Below, piece by piece: positions 9,176-18,102 of a DNA stretch of 59,032 nt. A program made the position numbers and the translations under genes. The DNA is taken from assembly GCA_016235455.1 (NCBI GenBank), contig JACRKZ010000136.1, positions 1-59,032 of the forward strand, given 5' to 3'. Source of the stretch: Armatimonadota bacterium. GTDB lineage: Bacteria > Armatimonadota > UBA10988. Each line of letters begins with the position of its first letter. Position 1 is the first letter of the stretch. Below the pieces are notes generated by a model. That model saw only the letters and a program-made list of their open reading frames with translations, ran no database searches and was not told where the DNA came from.

Positions 9176-9856
9176 ATGGTGACGGCGACAGGGCGTTGGC
9201 TGGTGGTGGTGATGGCGGTGGTGGTGGCCTGCGGCGCGGCCACACTCGAGACCCAGCGCCCGCGGCTGGTGGCCCTGGCCACCGACGACAACCAGGCGGC
9301 GCCGGGCTACGACAAGCTCGGCGCCACCTGGGTGCCCATTGCCCAGCGCGGCCGCTCGCTCAGCCGCGTCACGCTGACCGCCGAAGGCGACCTCTGGCGC
9401 GCCGAGGTGGTCCAAAAGCTCATCCTCGAAGGCCCACGCGATGCCCAGGTGCAGGGCTGGGTGGACGCCTACTACGCCGCGCTGAAGGCCCAGGCCAGCG
9501 CCGCTGACGCGAGCTTCCCGCGGCCCGCCCAATGCCTGCCGTGCCACGAGCCAGTGGTGAAGGCCTGGCGCGGCCATGCTCATGCGCGAGCCGTGGCCAC
9601 GCTGGAGAAGGCCAACCGCGCCGTGCCCGAGTGCCTGGCCTGTCACGACGAGCAGGCGCGCCGCGGCGCGGGCCGTGCCGCGGACGGTGGTGGGGTCGAG
9701 TGCGCCAGTTGCCATGACAAGCTTAGCGAGCACGTAGCGGACGGCCGCAAGACAGCTTTGCTGCCCTGCGGCCGTTGTCACGCGCCCGAGCACAGCCCGC
9801 GGTTCGACGAGGCGCGCTATCGGGCTTTGGTGCGTGCGGTGTGTGGCGCGCGCTAG
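9176..9856 (+). CDS. Tetraheme c-type cytochrome, probable lipoprotein
   Basis: 226 residues with four CXXCH heme-attachment motifs: C120-H124 (CLPCH), C153-H157 (CLACH), C176-H180 (CASCH) and C198-H202 (CGRCH). Spare histidines (HAHARAV, DKLSEH) could act as distal ligands. The spacing and HAHARAV...C..CH arrangement recall the cytochrome c554 family. The N-terminus is a hydrophobic segment ending VVAC, a plausible lipobox with Cys19. ATG 9176 follows CAGGG. It probably transfers electrons in the periplasm. No cytochrome biogenesis gene is nearby, and its partner is unknown. Confidence 0.9.
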   Translation: MVTATGRWLVVVMAVVVACGAATLETQRPRLVALATDDNQAAPGYDKLGATWVPIAQRGRSLSRVTLTAEGDLWRAEVVQKLILEGPRDAQVQGWVDAYYAALKAQASAADASFPRPAQCLPCHEPVVKAWRGHAHARAVATLEKANRAVPECLACHDEQARRGAGRAADGGGVECASCHDKLSEHVADGRKTALLPCGRCHAPEHSPRFDEARYRALVRAVCGAR

Positions 9857-9866
9857 GAGCCTGGCC

Positions 9867-11192
9867 CTACACCTTCCAGGGCGAGCGGTAGTCGCGCGTC
9901 AGCCACTTGGCGTCGCCGGTGCCGCCGGTGAACGCGTACTTGGCCGGGTCCCACGTGAGTCGCGCGTGGTTGTAGTAGGCCTGGTTCATCAGGTGGCAGG
10001 CGATGGCCGTGTGGCCGCCGACGATCTCGCTGGTGATTGGCTTCCGGCGCGCCTTGACGCAGTCGAGGAAGTCGCCGATGTGGTTGCGGCTGTTGTAGAG
10101 CTTGACCTTGGCGTCCTTGAGGAAGGCCTCCTCGGCCTTGTTCAGCTCGGCGCCCAGCGAGGTGGCGCCGCTCTTCTGCTCCTCGTTGGCGAACTGAGCG
10201 ATGGTCTTGCCATCGACGATCAGGGCGAACCGACCGCGGTTGACCTTGACCTCGCCATGCTCGCCGAAGAAGTGCACACCGAATCCGTCGCTGTGTTGGA
10301 CGTAGATGCCGTTGGCGTAGACCAGCTTGCAGCCGCGCTTGGCGTTCGGGTCGGTCGGCGGGATGACCTCCACCGGGCCGCTCTCGTCCATGCCGAGGCC
10401 CCACTGGGCGATGTCGATGTGGTGGGCGCCCCAGTCGGTGACCATGCCGCCGCCGTACTCACGGAAGCCGCGCCAGTTGGGGAAGTGGTTGTGGTTGCCG
10501 CGCGGGCTGAGTACCGAGTTGTAGGGCCGCACCGGCGCCGGACCGGTCCACATGTCCCAGTCGAGGCCTGGTTCCATCGTCTCTTCGGGCAGGTTGCAGG
10601 GCACAGCCGGGTCGCCAAACTGCGTCTCGACATGGTGGATCTTGCCGATGACGCCGTTGCGCACCAACTCGGCGGCCACGCGGAACTCGCGGCTGGAGCG
10701 CTGCATGGAGCCGGTCTGCAGCACGCGCTTGTTGGCGTCCACGCCGCGAATGACCTCGACCGCCTCGTGGATGTTGTGCGTCAGCGGCTTCTCGCAGTAC
10801 ACATCCTTGCCCGCGCGCAGAGCGGCCAGGGTGGTGATGGCGTGCCAGTGGTCGGGCGTGGCGATGCACACCGCATCGATGTCACGGCGCGCGATGATCT
10901 CGCGGAAGTCGTTGTAGGCCGCGCAATCGGTGTTCTGATACTTCTCGTCGACCCGCTTCTTGGCCGCATCGCGGCGGGTGGTGTCGACATCGCACACGGC
11001 CACGACGTGCGTGTCCTGGCTGAGGAAGCCGCCCATCAGGCCGCGGCCCTGGATGCCGACGCCGATGAAGGCCATGGTCAGCTTGCCATTGGGGCCGGTG
11101 CCTTGGGCCCACGAGCGTGATGGCATGATGAAGGGCGCGGCCACGGCCGCGCCGGCGGCGCGCTTGAGGAAGTCTCGACGTGAAGTCGACAT
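9867..11192 (-). CDS. Gfo/Idh/MocA-family oxidoreductase with Tat signal
   Basis: 441 residues. The N-terminus is a twin-arginine signal (SRRDFLKRAAGAAVAAP), so the folded, cofactor-loaded protein is exported. A Rossmann motif (FIGVGIQGRG) binds NAD(P), and the family CEKPLTHN motif (EKP lysine) follows. The C-terminal alpha/beta dimer domain includes GGGMVTDWGAHHIDIAQW. Members act on sugars and inositols. ATG 11192 follows AGGAAAGGA. The gene lies 58 nt after the sulfatase on the same strand, a pairing usual in bacteria that degrade sulfated polysaccharides. Specific substrate unknown. Confidence 0.94.
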   Translation of the reverse strand: MSTSRRDFLKRAAGAAVAAPFIMPSRSWAQGTGPNGKLTMAFIGVGIQGRGLMGGFLSQDTHVVAVCDVDTTRRDAAKKRVDEKYQNTDCAAYNDFREIIARRDIDAVCIATPDHWHAITTLAALRAGKDVYCEKPLTHNIHEAVEVIRGVDANKRVLQTGSMQRSSREFRVAAELVRNGVIGKIHHVETQFGDPAVPCNLPEETMEPGLDWDMWTGPAPVRPYNSVLSPRGNHNHFPNWRGFREYGGGMVTDWGAHHIDIAQWGLGMDESGPVEVIPPTDPNAKRGCKLVYANGIYVQHSDGFGVHFFGEHGEVKVNRGRFALIVDGKTIAQFANEEQKSGATSLGAELNKAEEAFLKDAKVKLYNSRNHIGDFLDCVKARRKPITSEIVGGHTAIACHLMNQAYYNHARLTWDPAKYAFTGGTGDAKWLTRDYRSPWKV

Positions 11193-11250
11193 ACGGTCTA
11201 TCCTTTCCTGATCCTGAACTCAGCGGTCGGCGCGGGCCGTGGCTGCCAGC

Positions 11251-13155
11251 TCACCGGGTGGCCTCGGTGCCGACCTTCAGATTGCGAATGATGCCTGCAA
11301 AGCGCTTCTGCCCGTCGTAGTCATCCACAGGCTTTTGCTCATCGAAACCAACGCAGAACGCTTCGGCCGGCTGGTTGGTCAGCGCGCCGCTCACCCGGCC
11401 CGTCGCCACTTTGCGGCCATCGACCGACAAGGTCATCGTGCCGTCGGCGGCCAGTCGAGCTTCCAAGGTGGCCTTCGCACCAATGGCCGACGGCGATGTG
11501 ATGCGCACGACATCGTTACCAGATTGATGGACGGCGAAGACGGCGCAGCCGTTCCGCAGGTAGAGCGCGTAGCCGGTAGTCATGCCGCCGTGCGCGACGA
11601 TGACGCCGTCGTTGGCCGTCGTGGCCACCTCGCAGGCGATGGTCAGCGCGCGGCCCTTGACCAGCGGCGCCTGCTCGCCGCGCAGCGTGTCGCCGACCTT
11701 CAGGCCTTCGATCACCGCCGTGGTGCCCGCGGCGGTGCCCTCATCGAGCGGGTAGAGCGTCCGCGGGTGGTCGACATGGCCGGCGGGCCGCACAGCCGGG
11801 CCGGGCTTCCCGTCGCCCAGCTCGGCGGCCATGGCGACGGCCAGCGCCCGCAGTCGCGTCACCACCTCGGCCTGGTCGGCGGCGACATCGGTGCGCTCGC
11901 CGAGGTCCTTGTCCAGGTTGTAGAGCCGGGGCTGCTCCAGCGAGGCCGCGACCTGTTCCTTGCCGTCGTTCTGCGGGGCCACGGCGAGCTTCCAGGGCCC
12001 GACACGCACGGCCTGCAGCCGATAGCCGTTGTAGTAGTAGTGCGCCTGACGCTGTGAGGCGGTGCTGGCGCCAAACAGCAGTGGCGAGAAGTCAGCACCA
12101 TCGATCTTGCGGTCGGTGGGCACCTGGCCGCCGGCCAGCGACACGAATGTGGGTAGGAAGTCGATGTTGCCGGCGGCCGCGTCGCACGCCGTGCCGGGCT
12201 TGACCTGGCCTGGCCACCAGGCGATGGTGGGCTCGCGGACGCCACCCTCCCAGGTGCTGCCTTTGCCGCCGCGCAACGGCCCGGCCGAGCCGCCGTTGGC
12301 GCCCTGGGTGAGCCATGGTCCGTTGTCGCTGGTGAAGATGACCAGTGTCTTCTCCGCCAGGTTCAGCTCGCGCAGCTTGGCCAGCACGCGGCCGACGCTC
12401 CAGTCGACCTCTTCGACCCAGTCGCCGTAGCGGCCGTTGGCCGATTTGCCGCGGAACTGCTCGCCAGGATGGACCGGCACATGCACCGCCGTGTGCGGCA
12501 GATAGAGGAAGAACGGGCGGTCCTTGTTGTCGGTGATGAATCGGACGGCTTCGTTGGTGTAGATCTCGGTGAGCCGGTCCTGCCCGTCGCCGGTCAGCAG
12601 TTCGCTCACCTGCTCATCGCGCACCAGCGGCACGACGTTCTGGCCGTTGACCTGGGCCTTCTTCATCATGTCGTTCGAGTAGGGCAGACCGAGGTAGTGG
12701 TCGAAGCCGTGGCGGGTGGGCAGGAACTCGGGCTGGTCGCCCAGATGCCACTTGCCGATGCACATCGTGGCGTAGCCCTGCGCCTTCAGCAACTCGGCGA
12801 CCGTGTGCTCCTCAGCGTTGATGCCATACTCCCCGCCGGGGAAGAACACGCCTGGGATCGACACGCGTGGGCCGTAGCAGCCGGTCATCACCTGCGCACG
12901 CGACACCGAGCAGACCGGCGCGGCATAGAACGACGTGAGCTTCATGCCCTCGGCGGCCATGCGGTCCAGGTTCGGCGTGCGGTTCTTGGTCGAGCCATAG
13001 GGCCCGACATCGCCGTAGCCCATGTCATCGATGAAGACCAGCACGATGTTGGGACGCGCTGGCGGCGCCGCCACGGCGCGCGACGATCCGAACAGCGGCG
13101 TCGCGGCGGCTGCCGCCAGCGTGCGCTTGAGGAAGTCACGACGTGTCGAGGGCAT
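11251..13155 (-). CDS. Sulfatase (arylsulfatase A-like) with Tat signal and C-terminal lectin-like domain
   Basis: 634 residues. Tat signal TRRDFLKRTLAAAA. Metal-binding FIDDMGYGD (D43, D44), then the formylglycine site at C82, reading CSVSRAQVMTG. The usual third position is Pro or Ala, here it is Val. Other sulfatase signatures follow: GKWHLG, HGFDHYLG, and FTSDNGPW with the Asp-Asn metal ligands. Residues about 480-634 form a beta-rich module (ITIACEV... AGIIRNLKVG) that resembles a concanavalin/laminin-G-like domain and may bind carbohydrate. SD GGGAGG precedes the ATG. It probably removes sulfate from a polysaccharide outside the cytoplasm. It lies 21 nt downstream of argB. Confidence 0.93.
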   Translation of the reverse strand: MPSTRRDFLKRTLAAAAATPLFGSSRAVAAPPARPNIVLVFIDDMGYGDVGPYGSTKNRTPNLDRMAAEGMKLTSFYAAPVCSVSRAQVMTGCYGPRVSIPGVFFPGGEYGINAEEHTVAELLKAQGYATMCIGKWHLGDQPEFLPTRHGFDHYLGLPYSNDMMKKAQVNGQNVVPLVRDEQVSELLTGDGQDRLTEIYTNEAVRFITDNKDRPFFLYLPHTAVHVPVHPGEQFRGKSANGRYGDWVEEVDWSVGRVLAKLRELNLAEKTLVIFTSDNGPWLTQGANGGSAGPLRGGKGSTWEGGVREPTIAWWPGQVKPGTACDAAAGNIDFLPTFVSLAGGQVPTDRKIDGADFSPLLFGASTASQRQAHYYYNGYRLQAVRVGPWKLAVAPQNDGKEQVAASLEQPRLYNLDKDLGERTDVAADQAEVVTRLRALAVAMAAELGDGKPGPAVRPAGHVDHPRTLYPLDEGTAAGTTAVIEGLKVGDTLRGEQAPLVKGRALTIACEVATTANDGVIVAHGGMTTGYALYLRNGCAVFAVHQSGNDVVRITSPSAIGAKATLEARLAADGTMTLSVDGRKVATGRVSGALTNQPAEAFCVGFDEQKPVDDYDGQKRFAGIIRNLKVGTEATR

Positions 13156-13176
13156 GGGCTCTTCGCCTCCCGCCGG

Positions 13177-14055
13177 TCAGGCCGGCCGGCGCGTGACCAG
13201 CGTGCCCACGCCGTGGTCGGTGAAGACCTCCATCAGCATGGAGTGGGCCAGCCGGCCGTCGATGATGTGGACGCGCTTCACGCCGCCGTCGCTGGCCATC
13301 AGGCAGCCTTCGAGCTTGGGGATCATGCCGCCGGTGATGCGGCCGTCTTCGATGCGCTGCCGCACTTCGGCCGAGGTGATGCGCTGGACCAGCGTGCTGG
13401 GGTCCTTGGGGTCGTCGAGCAGGCCCGGCACGTCGGTCAGCATGATGAACTTGTCGGCGCCGAGCTTGGCGGCCAGGCGGCCGGCCAGGTGGTCAGCGTT
13501 GATGTTGTAGCTGGTGCCGTCCTCGCCCACGCCGACGCTGCTCAGCACCGGGATGTAGCCGTTGTCGACCAGCAGCGTGATGAGCGCGGGGTTGATGGCG
13601 ACGATCTCGCCCACAAAGCCCAGGTCGATGGGATGGCCTTCATGCTCTTCCATCTTGCGCGCCAGGATGGTGCGGTCGTCCTTGCCGCTCAGGCCCACGG
13701 CGCGGCCGCCGGCCATCTGCAGGCCGTCGACCAGGTCCTTGTTGAGCCGACCACCGAGCACCATCTCGGCGATGTCCATGGTCTCGGCATCGGTCACGCG
13801 CAGGCCGCCGCGGAACTCGGGCTCCTTGCCCAGCCGCCGCATCAGCGCAGACACTTCGGGGCCGCCACCATGCACCAGCACCGGCTTGATGCCCACGTAG
13901 CGCAGCAGCACGATGTCCTGGAGCACCGACCGCTTCATGTCCTCGTCGACCATGGCGGCGCCGCCGTACTTGACGACGACAATGGCGTCCTGGAACTTGC
14001 GAATGTAGGGCAGCGCCTCGATCAGGACCTGCGCGCGCGCGCCAAGATCGTCCAT
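13177..14055 (-). CDS. argB: Acetylglutamate kinase
   Basis: Phosphorylates N-acetylglutamate in arginine biosynthesis (cytoplasmic, amino-acid kinase fold), 292 residues. Seen: IVVVKYGGAAM (ATP-binding Lys), VLVHGGGPEVSALM (substrate loop), NINADHLAGRLAAKLGADK, LTDVPGLLDD and a C-terminal ITGGMIPKLE glycine segment. Two adjacent starts exist, GTG 14058 and ATG 14055. SD GGAGGAG lies 4 nt from the GTG and 7 nt from the ATG, so I chose the ATG. It follows proA by 18 nt, extending the proline operon into arginine synthesis. Both pathways draw on glutamate. Confidence 0.96.
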   Translation of the reverse strand: MDDLGARAQVLIEALPYIRKFQDAIVVVKYGGAAMVDEDMKRSVLQDIVLLRYVGIKPVLVHGGGPEVSALMRRLGKEPEFRGGLRVTDAETMDIAEMVLGGRLNKDLVDGLQMAGGRAVGLSGKDDRTILARKMEEHEGHPIDLGFVGEIVAINPALITLLVDNGYIPVLSSVGVGEDGTSYNINADHLAGRLAAKLGADKFIMLTDVPGLLDDPKDPSTLVQRITSAEVRQRIEDGRITGGMIPKLEGCLMASDGGVKRVHIIDGRLAHSMLMEVFTDHGVGTLVTRRPA

Positions 14056-14073
14056 CACCGCTCCTCCTTGTGT

Positions 14074-15342
14074 CTAGCGCACCTGGCCATCGCCTTCGAC
14101 GATGTACTTGGCCGTGGTCAGCTCAATCAGGCCCAGCGGCCCGCGAGCATGGAGCTTCTGGGTGGAGATGCCGATCTCCGCGCCAAAACCGAACTCGCCG
14201 CCATCGGTGAAGCGGGTCGAGGCATTGATGTACACCGCCGCGGCATCCACCTCGTGGGTGAAGCGCCGGCCGGCGGCGTAGCTGCTGGTCACAATCGCTT
14301 CGCTATGACCCGAGCCGTGCGCCGCGATATGGTCCATGGCGTCGTCGAGGTCGGCCACGACCTTGACTGACAGGATCAGGTCACCGTACTCGGTGTCCCA
14401 GTCCTCGTCGGTCGCGGGCTTGATGCCGCTGACCTTGGCGCAGGTGACCGGGCAGCCGCGCAACTCGACGCCCGCGGCCTGGAGCTCGGCGGCCACGCGC
14501 GGCAGGAAGGTGTCGGCCAGATCGGCATGGACCAGCAGCGTCTCCATGGCATTGCACACCGCGGGATAGCTGCACTTGGCGTTGAGCACCACCGCGCTGG
14601 CCATGTTCTGGTCGGCATCGTCGTTCACGAACGTGTGGCAGATGCCGTCGCCATCGATGATGTAAGGGACCTTGGCGTTGTCCTTGAGGTTGGCGATGAG
14701 CCCGCGGCCGCCGCGTGGGATGAGGCAGTCGATGAGGCCCTCGGCCTGCATCAGCGCCAGCGCCGAGTCGCGCGTGATGTTGGTGACCAGTTGGATGGCC
14801 TCGGCGGGCAGGCCCGCGCTGACACAGCCGGCGGCCAGCACTTCGCGGATAGCGCGGTTGGAGTTGATTGCTTCCTTGCCGCCGCGCAGAATGCAGGCGT
14901 TGCCCGACTTGAGGCACAGGCCCGCGGCGTCGGCGGTGACGTTCGGTCGCGACTCATAGATGATGCCAACCACGCCGAGCGGCACGCGCACCCGGCGGAT
15001 ATCGAGCCCGTTGGGCCGGCGCCAGCCATCGACCACGCCACCGACCGGGTCGGGTAGGGCGATCAGGTCGCGCAGGCCCTGCACCATGCCGGCCAGCCGC
15101 TTGTCGTTGAGCGCCAGGCGGTTGAGCATGGCGCCGGTCACGCCATTGCCGGCCGCGGCATCGAGGTCGAGCTGGTTGGCGGCCAGCAGCGTGTCGCGGG
15201 CGGCGGCCAGGCCGTCGGCCATGGCGGCCAGTGCGGCGTTCTTGGTGCCGGTGCTGGCTTGGGCCAGGCTGCGCGCGGCCGCCTTGGCGGCCAGGCCCAG
15301 ATCCCGCACTTGCGCGCGAGCGGTGTCGAGCGAGTCGCTCAT
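14074..15342 (-). CDS. proA: Glutamate-5-semialdehyde dehydrogenase (gamma-glutamyl phosphate reductase)
   Basis: Second step of proline synthesis: NADPH reduction of gamma-glutamyl phosphate. 422 residues, the normal length. Family features: RRVRVPLGVVGIIYESRPNVT, ILRGGKEAINSNRAI, LIPRGGRGLI, NAKCSYPAVCNAMETLLVH (catalytic Cys in NAKCSYP), and the C-terminal FGAEIGISTQKLHARGP. Its ATG overlaps the proB stop by 4 nt, so the two are coupled, matching their known metabolic channelling of the labile phosphate. Confidence 0.97.
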   Translation of the reverse strand: MSDSLDTARAQVRDLGLAAKAAARSLAQASTGTKNAALAAMADGLAAARDTLLAANQLDLDAAAGNGVTGAMLNRLALNDKRLAGMVQGLRDLIALPDPVGGVVDGWRRPNGLDIRRVRVPLGVVGIIYESRPNVTADAAGLCLKSGNACILRGGKEAINSNRAIREVLAAGCVSAGLPAEAIQLVTNITRDSALALMQAEGLIDCLIPRGGRGLIANLKDNAKVPYIIDGDGICHTFVNDDADQNMASAVVLNAKCSYPAVCNAMETLLVHADLADTFLPRVAAELQAAGVELRGCPVTCAKVSGIKPATDEDWDTEYGDLILSVKVVADLDDAMDHIAAHGSGHSEAIVTSSYAAGRRFTHEVDAAAVYINASTRFTDGGEFGFGAEIGISTQKLHARGPLGLIELTTAKYIVEGDGQVR

Positions 15343-16484
15343 GCGTCGTCTCCGTTGGTCAAGGGTACTCCGGCCGGGTCGACCGTGGCCAGGTTGTCCA
15401 AATGGATGACCTCCGGCCCGGTCTCGTAGCCCAGCGCCTCGGCCAGTTGGTGGCCGTGCAGACCGGCGATGCGCCGGACCTGCTCGGCACTGAAGTTGCT
15501 CAGCCCGCGCGCCACTTCGGCGCCGTCGGCGGCGCGCACCAGCAGCAGGTCGCCGGGCCCGAAGTCGCCTTCCACGTTACGCACGCCCACCGCCAGCAAG
15601 CTGCGGCCCCCGGCCAGCAACGCACGGGCGGCGCCGTCGTCGACCGTCAGCGTGCCCTCGACCGGCGCGCTCGACGCCAACCAGCGCTTGCGGCCGCGTA
15701 GCGTGTGGTCGCCGGGCCAGAAGGTGGTGCCGACGGGCTCGCCATGCGCCACGGCCACCACGGGCGGCTGGCCGCCCCGCGGCTTTCCTTTGGCCATGAC
15801 CACGCGGCAACCGAGACGCGAGGCGACTCGCGCGGCGTTGACCTTGGAGGTCATGCCGCCGCGGCCGAAGCCGCTGACGCTGCCGCCGGCGGCGGCGATG
15901 ACGGCCGGGGTGATCTCGTGGATGTCGCTCTGCAACACCATCTTGCCGTCGACATCGGGCATCATGAAGCCGTCGATGTCGGTCAGGAAGAGCAGAATGT
16001 CGGCCGTGACCAGCTGGCAGACCTGCGACGCCAACTGGTCGTTGTCGCCGAACTGGATCTCCTCGGTGGTGACGGTGTCGTTCTCGTTGATGATGGGCAG
16101 CACGCCGTGGGCCAGGAGCGCCCGTAGCGTATTGCGCGCGTTGAGGTAGCGCTCGCGGTTGGCCACGTCGCCGCGACTGAGCAGGATCTGCGCGGTGTTC
16201 AGGCCCTGGTCGCGGCAGAAGTCGCCGTACACGCGCATCAGGCGGATCTGTCCAACCGCGGCCGCCGCCTGCGAGCTGGGCAGATCGCGGCAGGCCTTGA
16301 GGCCGAGTTGGTACATGCCGGCGCGGATGGCGCCCGAGGTGACCAGGACGACACCCAGGCCCTCGCGCGTGAGCTGGCAGAGCTGGCCCGAGAGCGCGCG
16401 CATGAAGTTCAGATCGAGGTCGCCCTGCGGTGTGGTGAGTGTGCTCGTGCCGACCTTGACGACGATAACAGGCGACTCGGGCAT
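15339..16484 (-). CDS. proB: Glutamate 5-kinase with PUA domain
   Basis: First committed step of proline synthesis. 381 residues: an N-terminal amino-acid kinase domain (VVKVGTSTLT; LVTSGAIRAGM; INENDTVTTEEIQFGDND; LLFLTDIDGF; GMTSKVNAARVA) and a C-terminal PUA domain from about residue 285 (EGTLTVDDGAARAL ... SLLAVGVRNVEGDFGPGDLL). The two-domain form is the bacterial type that is usually feedback-inhibited by proline. It lies 4 nt after obgE. Confidence 0.97.
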   Translation of the reverse strand: MPESPVIVVKVGTSTLTTPQGDLDLNFMRALSGQLCQLTREGLGVVLVTSGAIRAGMYQLGLKACRDLPSSQAAAAVGQIRLMRVYGDFCRDQGLNTAQILLSRGDVANRERYLNARNTLRALLAHGVLPIINENDTVTTEEIQFGDNDQLASQVCQLVTADILLFLTDIDGFMMPDVDGKMVLQSDIHEITPAVIAAAGGSVSGFGRGGMTSKVNAARVASRLGCRVVMAKGKPRGGQPPVVAVAHGEPVGTTFWPGDHTLRGRKRWLASSAPVEGTLTVDDGAARALLAGGRSLLAVGVRNVEGDFGPGDLLLVRAADGAEVARGLSNFSAEQVRRIAGLHGHQLAEALGYETGPEVIHLDNLATVDPAGVPLTNGDDA

Positions 16485-16488
16485 GGCC

Positions 16489-17814
16489 TCACTCCATGAA
16501 GTCCAGATAGATGCCGCCGATGCGCACCACCATGCCGTCCTCGCAGCCGGCCTCGCGCAGCGCGGCGATGATGCCCATGCGCATGAACATGCGGTGCAGG
16601 TGCATCACAGCCTCTTCGTTCTCCAGATCGCACATGGCCACCAGTCGCTCGGGCACGCGGCCCGCGACCACAAAGACTTCCTCGTCGGCGTCCAACAGGA
16701 CCTCGAAGCTGTCGTCCTCATCGTCATCGACGGTGTCGGCCTCGGCTTCGGCCTGTTCGACTTCGGCCTGCTGCGCGACGACACTGTCGGCGCGGGCCGA
16801 GAAGACCATGGCCGACAGCTCGGCGAGCAGCTCCGGCACGCCCCAGCCGGTCACCGCGGACACCGGCAGGATGCGCTCGACGCCCAGCGGCTCCAGCTCC
16901 TCCTGGACGATCTCGACCAGGTCGTGGTCATCCACGAGGTCGAGCTTGGTGCCCACGACCAGCTCGGGCAGATGCGCCAGCCGCTCGTCATAGGACTCGA
17001 GCTCCGCGCGAATCGTCTTGTAGTCGGCGACCGGGTCGGGCCGCTCGAAGCCGGACAGGTCGAGCAGATGAACGATGACCCGGGCTCGCTCGAGGTGGCG
17101 CAGGAACTCGTGGCCGAGTCCCTTGCCGTCGGCGGCGCCTTCGATCAGGCCCGGCAGATCGGCCACCACGAAGCTCGCGCCGTCGTCCAGGCGGACTACG
17201 CCCAGGTTCGGCGTCAGCGTGGTGAAGGGGTAGTTGGCGATCTTGGGCTTGGCCGCGCTCAACCGGCTGATCAGTGTCGACTTGCCCGCATTGGGGAAGC
17301 CCACCAGAGCCGCGTCGGCCAGGAGCTTGAGTTCCAGGCGCAGGTTGCGCGCCTGGCCGGGCTCGCCCAGCTCACGCATCATGGTGATCTGGTTGGCCGC
17401 GGTCACGTAGAAGGCGTTGCCATGGCCGCCCCGCCCGCCACGACAGACGAGATGGGTCTGGCCGGGATCGGAGAGGTCGACCACCAGGCGACCTGTATCG
17501 TCGTCGTAGACGAGGGTGCCGGCCGGCACGGGCACGATGACATCGTCACCGCTGGCGCCAGTGCAGTCGTTGGTGCCGCCGTTGTCGCCGTCTTCGGCAA
17601 TGAACTTGCGTCGGAAGCGGAAATCGACAAGCGTGCGGAGATTGGGGTGGACGCTGAGGATAACGTCGCCACCGCGGCCACCATCGCCACCGTCGGGGCC
17701 ACCACGAGGAGCGTACTTCTCGCGGCGCATGTGGGACGCGCCGTCACCGCCGCGTCCCGACGCTACCTCAATCGTCGCGCTATCGACGAACGATGCGTGG
17801 GACGCGGCAGACAT
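16489..17814 (-). CDS. obgE: Obg GTPase with C-terminal OCT domain
   Basis: Ribosome-associated GTPase involved in 50S assembly and stress control. 441 residues in three parts. The Obg fold (1-160) carries its glycine-rich type-II helices (GRGGDGASHMRREKYAPRGG). The G domain has the P-loop GFPNAGKSTLI, switch II DLPGLIEGA and a G4 motif TKLD. An acidic linker (DTVDDDEDD) leads to an OCT domain ending GIYLDFME. The start ATG at 17814 has only a weak ribosome site (TAGG), but the frame matches the family N-terminus. Gene order rplU-rpmA-obgE-proB-proA is conserved in many bacteria. Confidence 0.97.
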   Translation of the reverse strand: MSAASHASFVDSATIEVASGRGGDGASHMRREKYAPRGGPDGGDGGRGGDVILSVHPNLRTLVDFRFRRKFIAEDGDNGGTNDCTGASGDDVIVPVPAGTLVYDDDTGRLVVDLSDPGQTHLVCRGGRGGHGNAFYVTAANQITMMRELGEPGQARNLRLELKLLADAALVGFPNAGKSTLISRLSAAKPKIANYPFTTLTPNLGVVRLDDGASFVVADLPGLIEGAADGKGLGHEFLRHLERARVIVHLLDLSGFERPDPVADYKTIRAELESYDERLAHLPELVVGTKLDLVDDHDLVEIVQEELEPLGVERILPVSAVTGWGVPELLAELSAMVFSARADSVVAQQAEVEQAEAEADTVDDDEDDSFEVLLDADEEVFVVAGRVPERLVAMCDLENEEAVMHLHRMFMRMGIIAALREAGCEDGMVVRIGGIYLDFME

Positions 17815-17825
17815 AGATATATGGC

Positions 17826-18098
17826 CTAGTTGGCCTCGGCGACGTCCACGGTTACCCGCTTGCGCGTCTCGCCGGCCTTGCGCAGCTTCTCGAAGCGCAC
17901 CTTGCCGTCGGTCAGCGCGAACAGCGTGTCGTCCTTGCCGATGCCTACATTGCGGCCGGCCAGGATGTGACTCCCGTGCTGACGGACAATGATGTTGCCC
18001 GCCACGACCGTCTCGCCGCCGTACTTCTTGACACCAAGGCGCTGGCCATTGCTGTCTCGACCGTTGCGGGTCGAGCCCATACCTTTCTTGTGTGCCAT
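17826..18098 (-). CDS. rpmA: 50S ribosomal protein L27
   Basis: 90 residues. MAHKKGMGSTRNGRDSNGQR is the conserved N-terminal tail that reaches the peptidyl-transferase centre, followed by LGVKKYGGE and IIVRQHG. The start is fixed by this N-terminus; in-frame codons upstream (to 18152) are not part of it. There is no N-terminal extension of the Firmicutes type that needs protease cleavage. Gap to rplU is 4 nt. Confidence 0.98.
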   Translation of the reverse strand: MAHKKGMGSTRNGRDSNGQRLGVKKYGGETVVAGNIIVRQHGSHILAGRNVGIGKDDTLFALTDGKVRFEKLRKAGETRKRVTVDVAEAN

Positions 18099-18102
18099 GT
18101 GA

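Noticed and set aside
12469..14370. Open frame of 633 codons on the plus strand
   Set aside because: Antisense to the sulfatase, argB and proA, which are unmistakable; the plus translation (many Val-Asp-Gln-His-Leu repeats) is the usual complement artefact.
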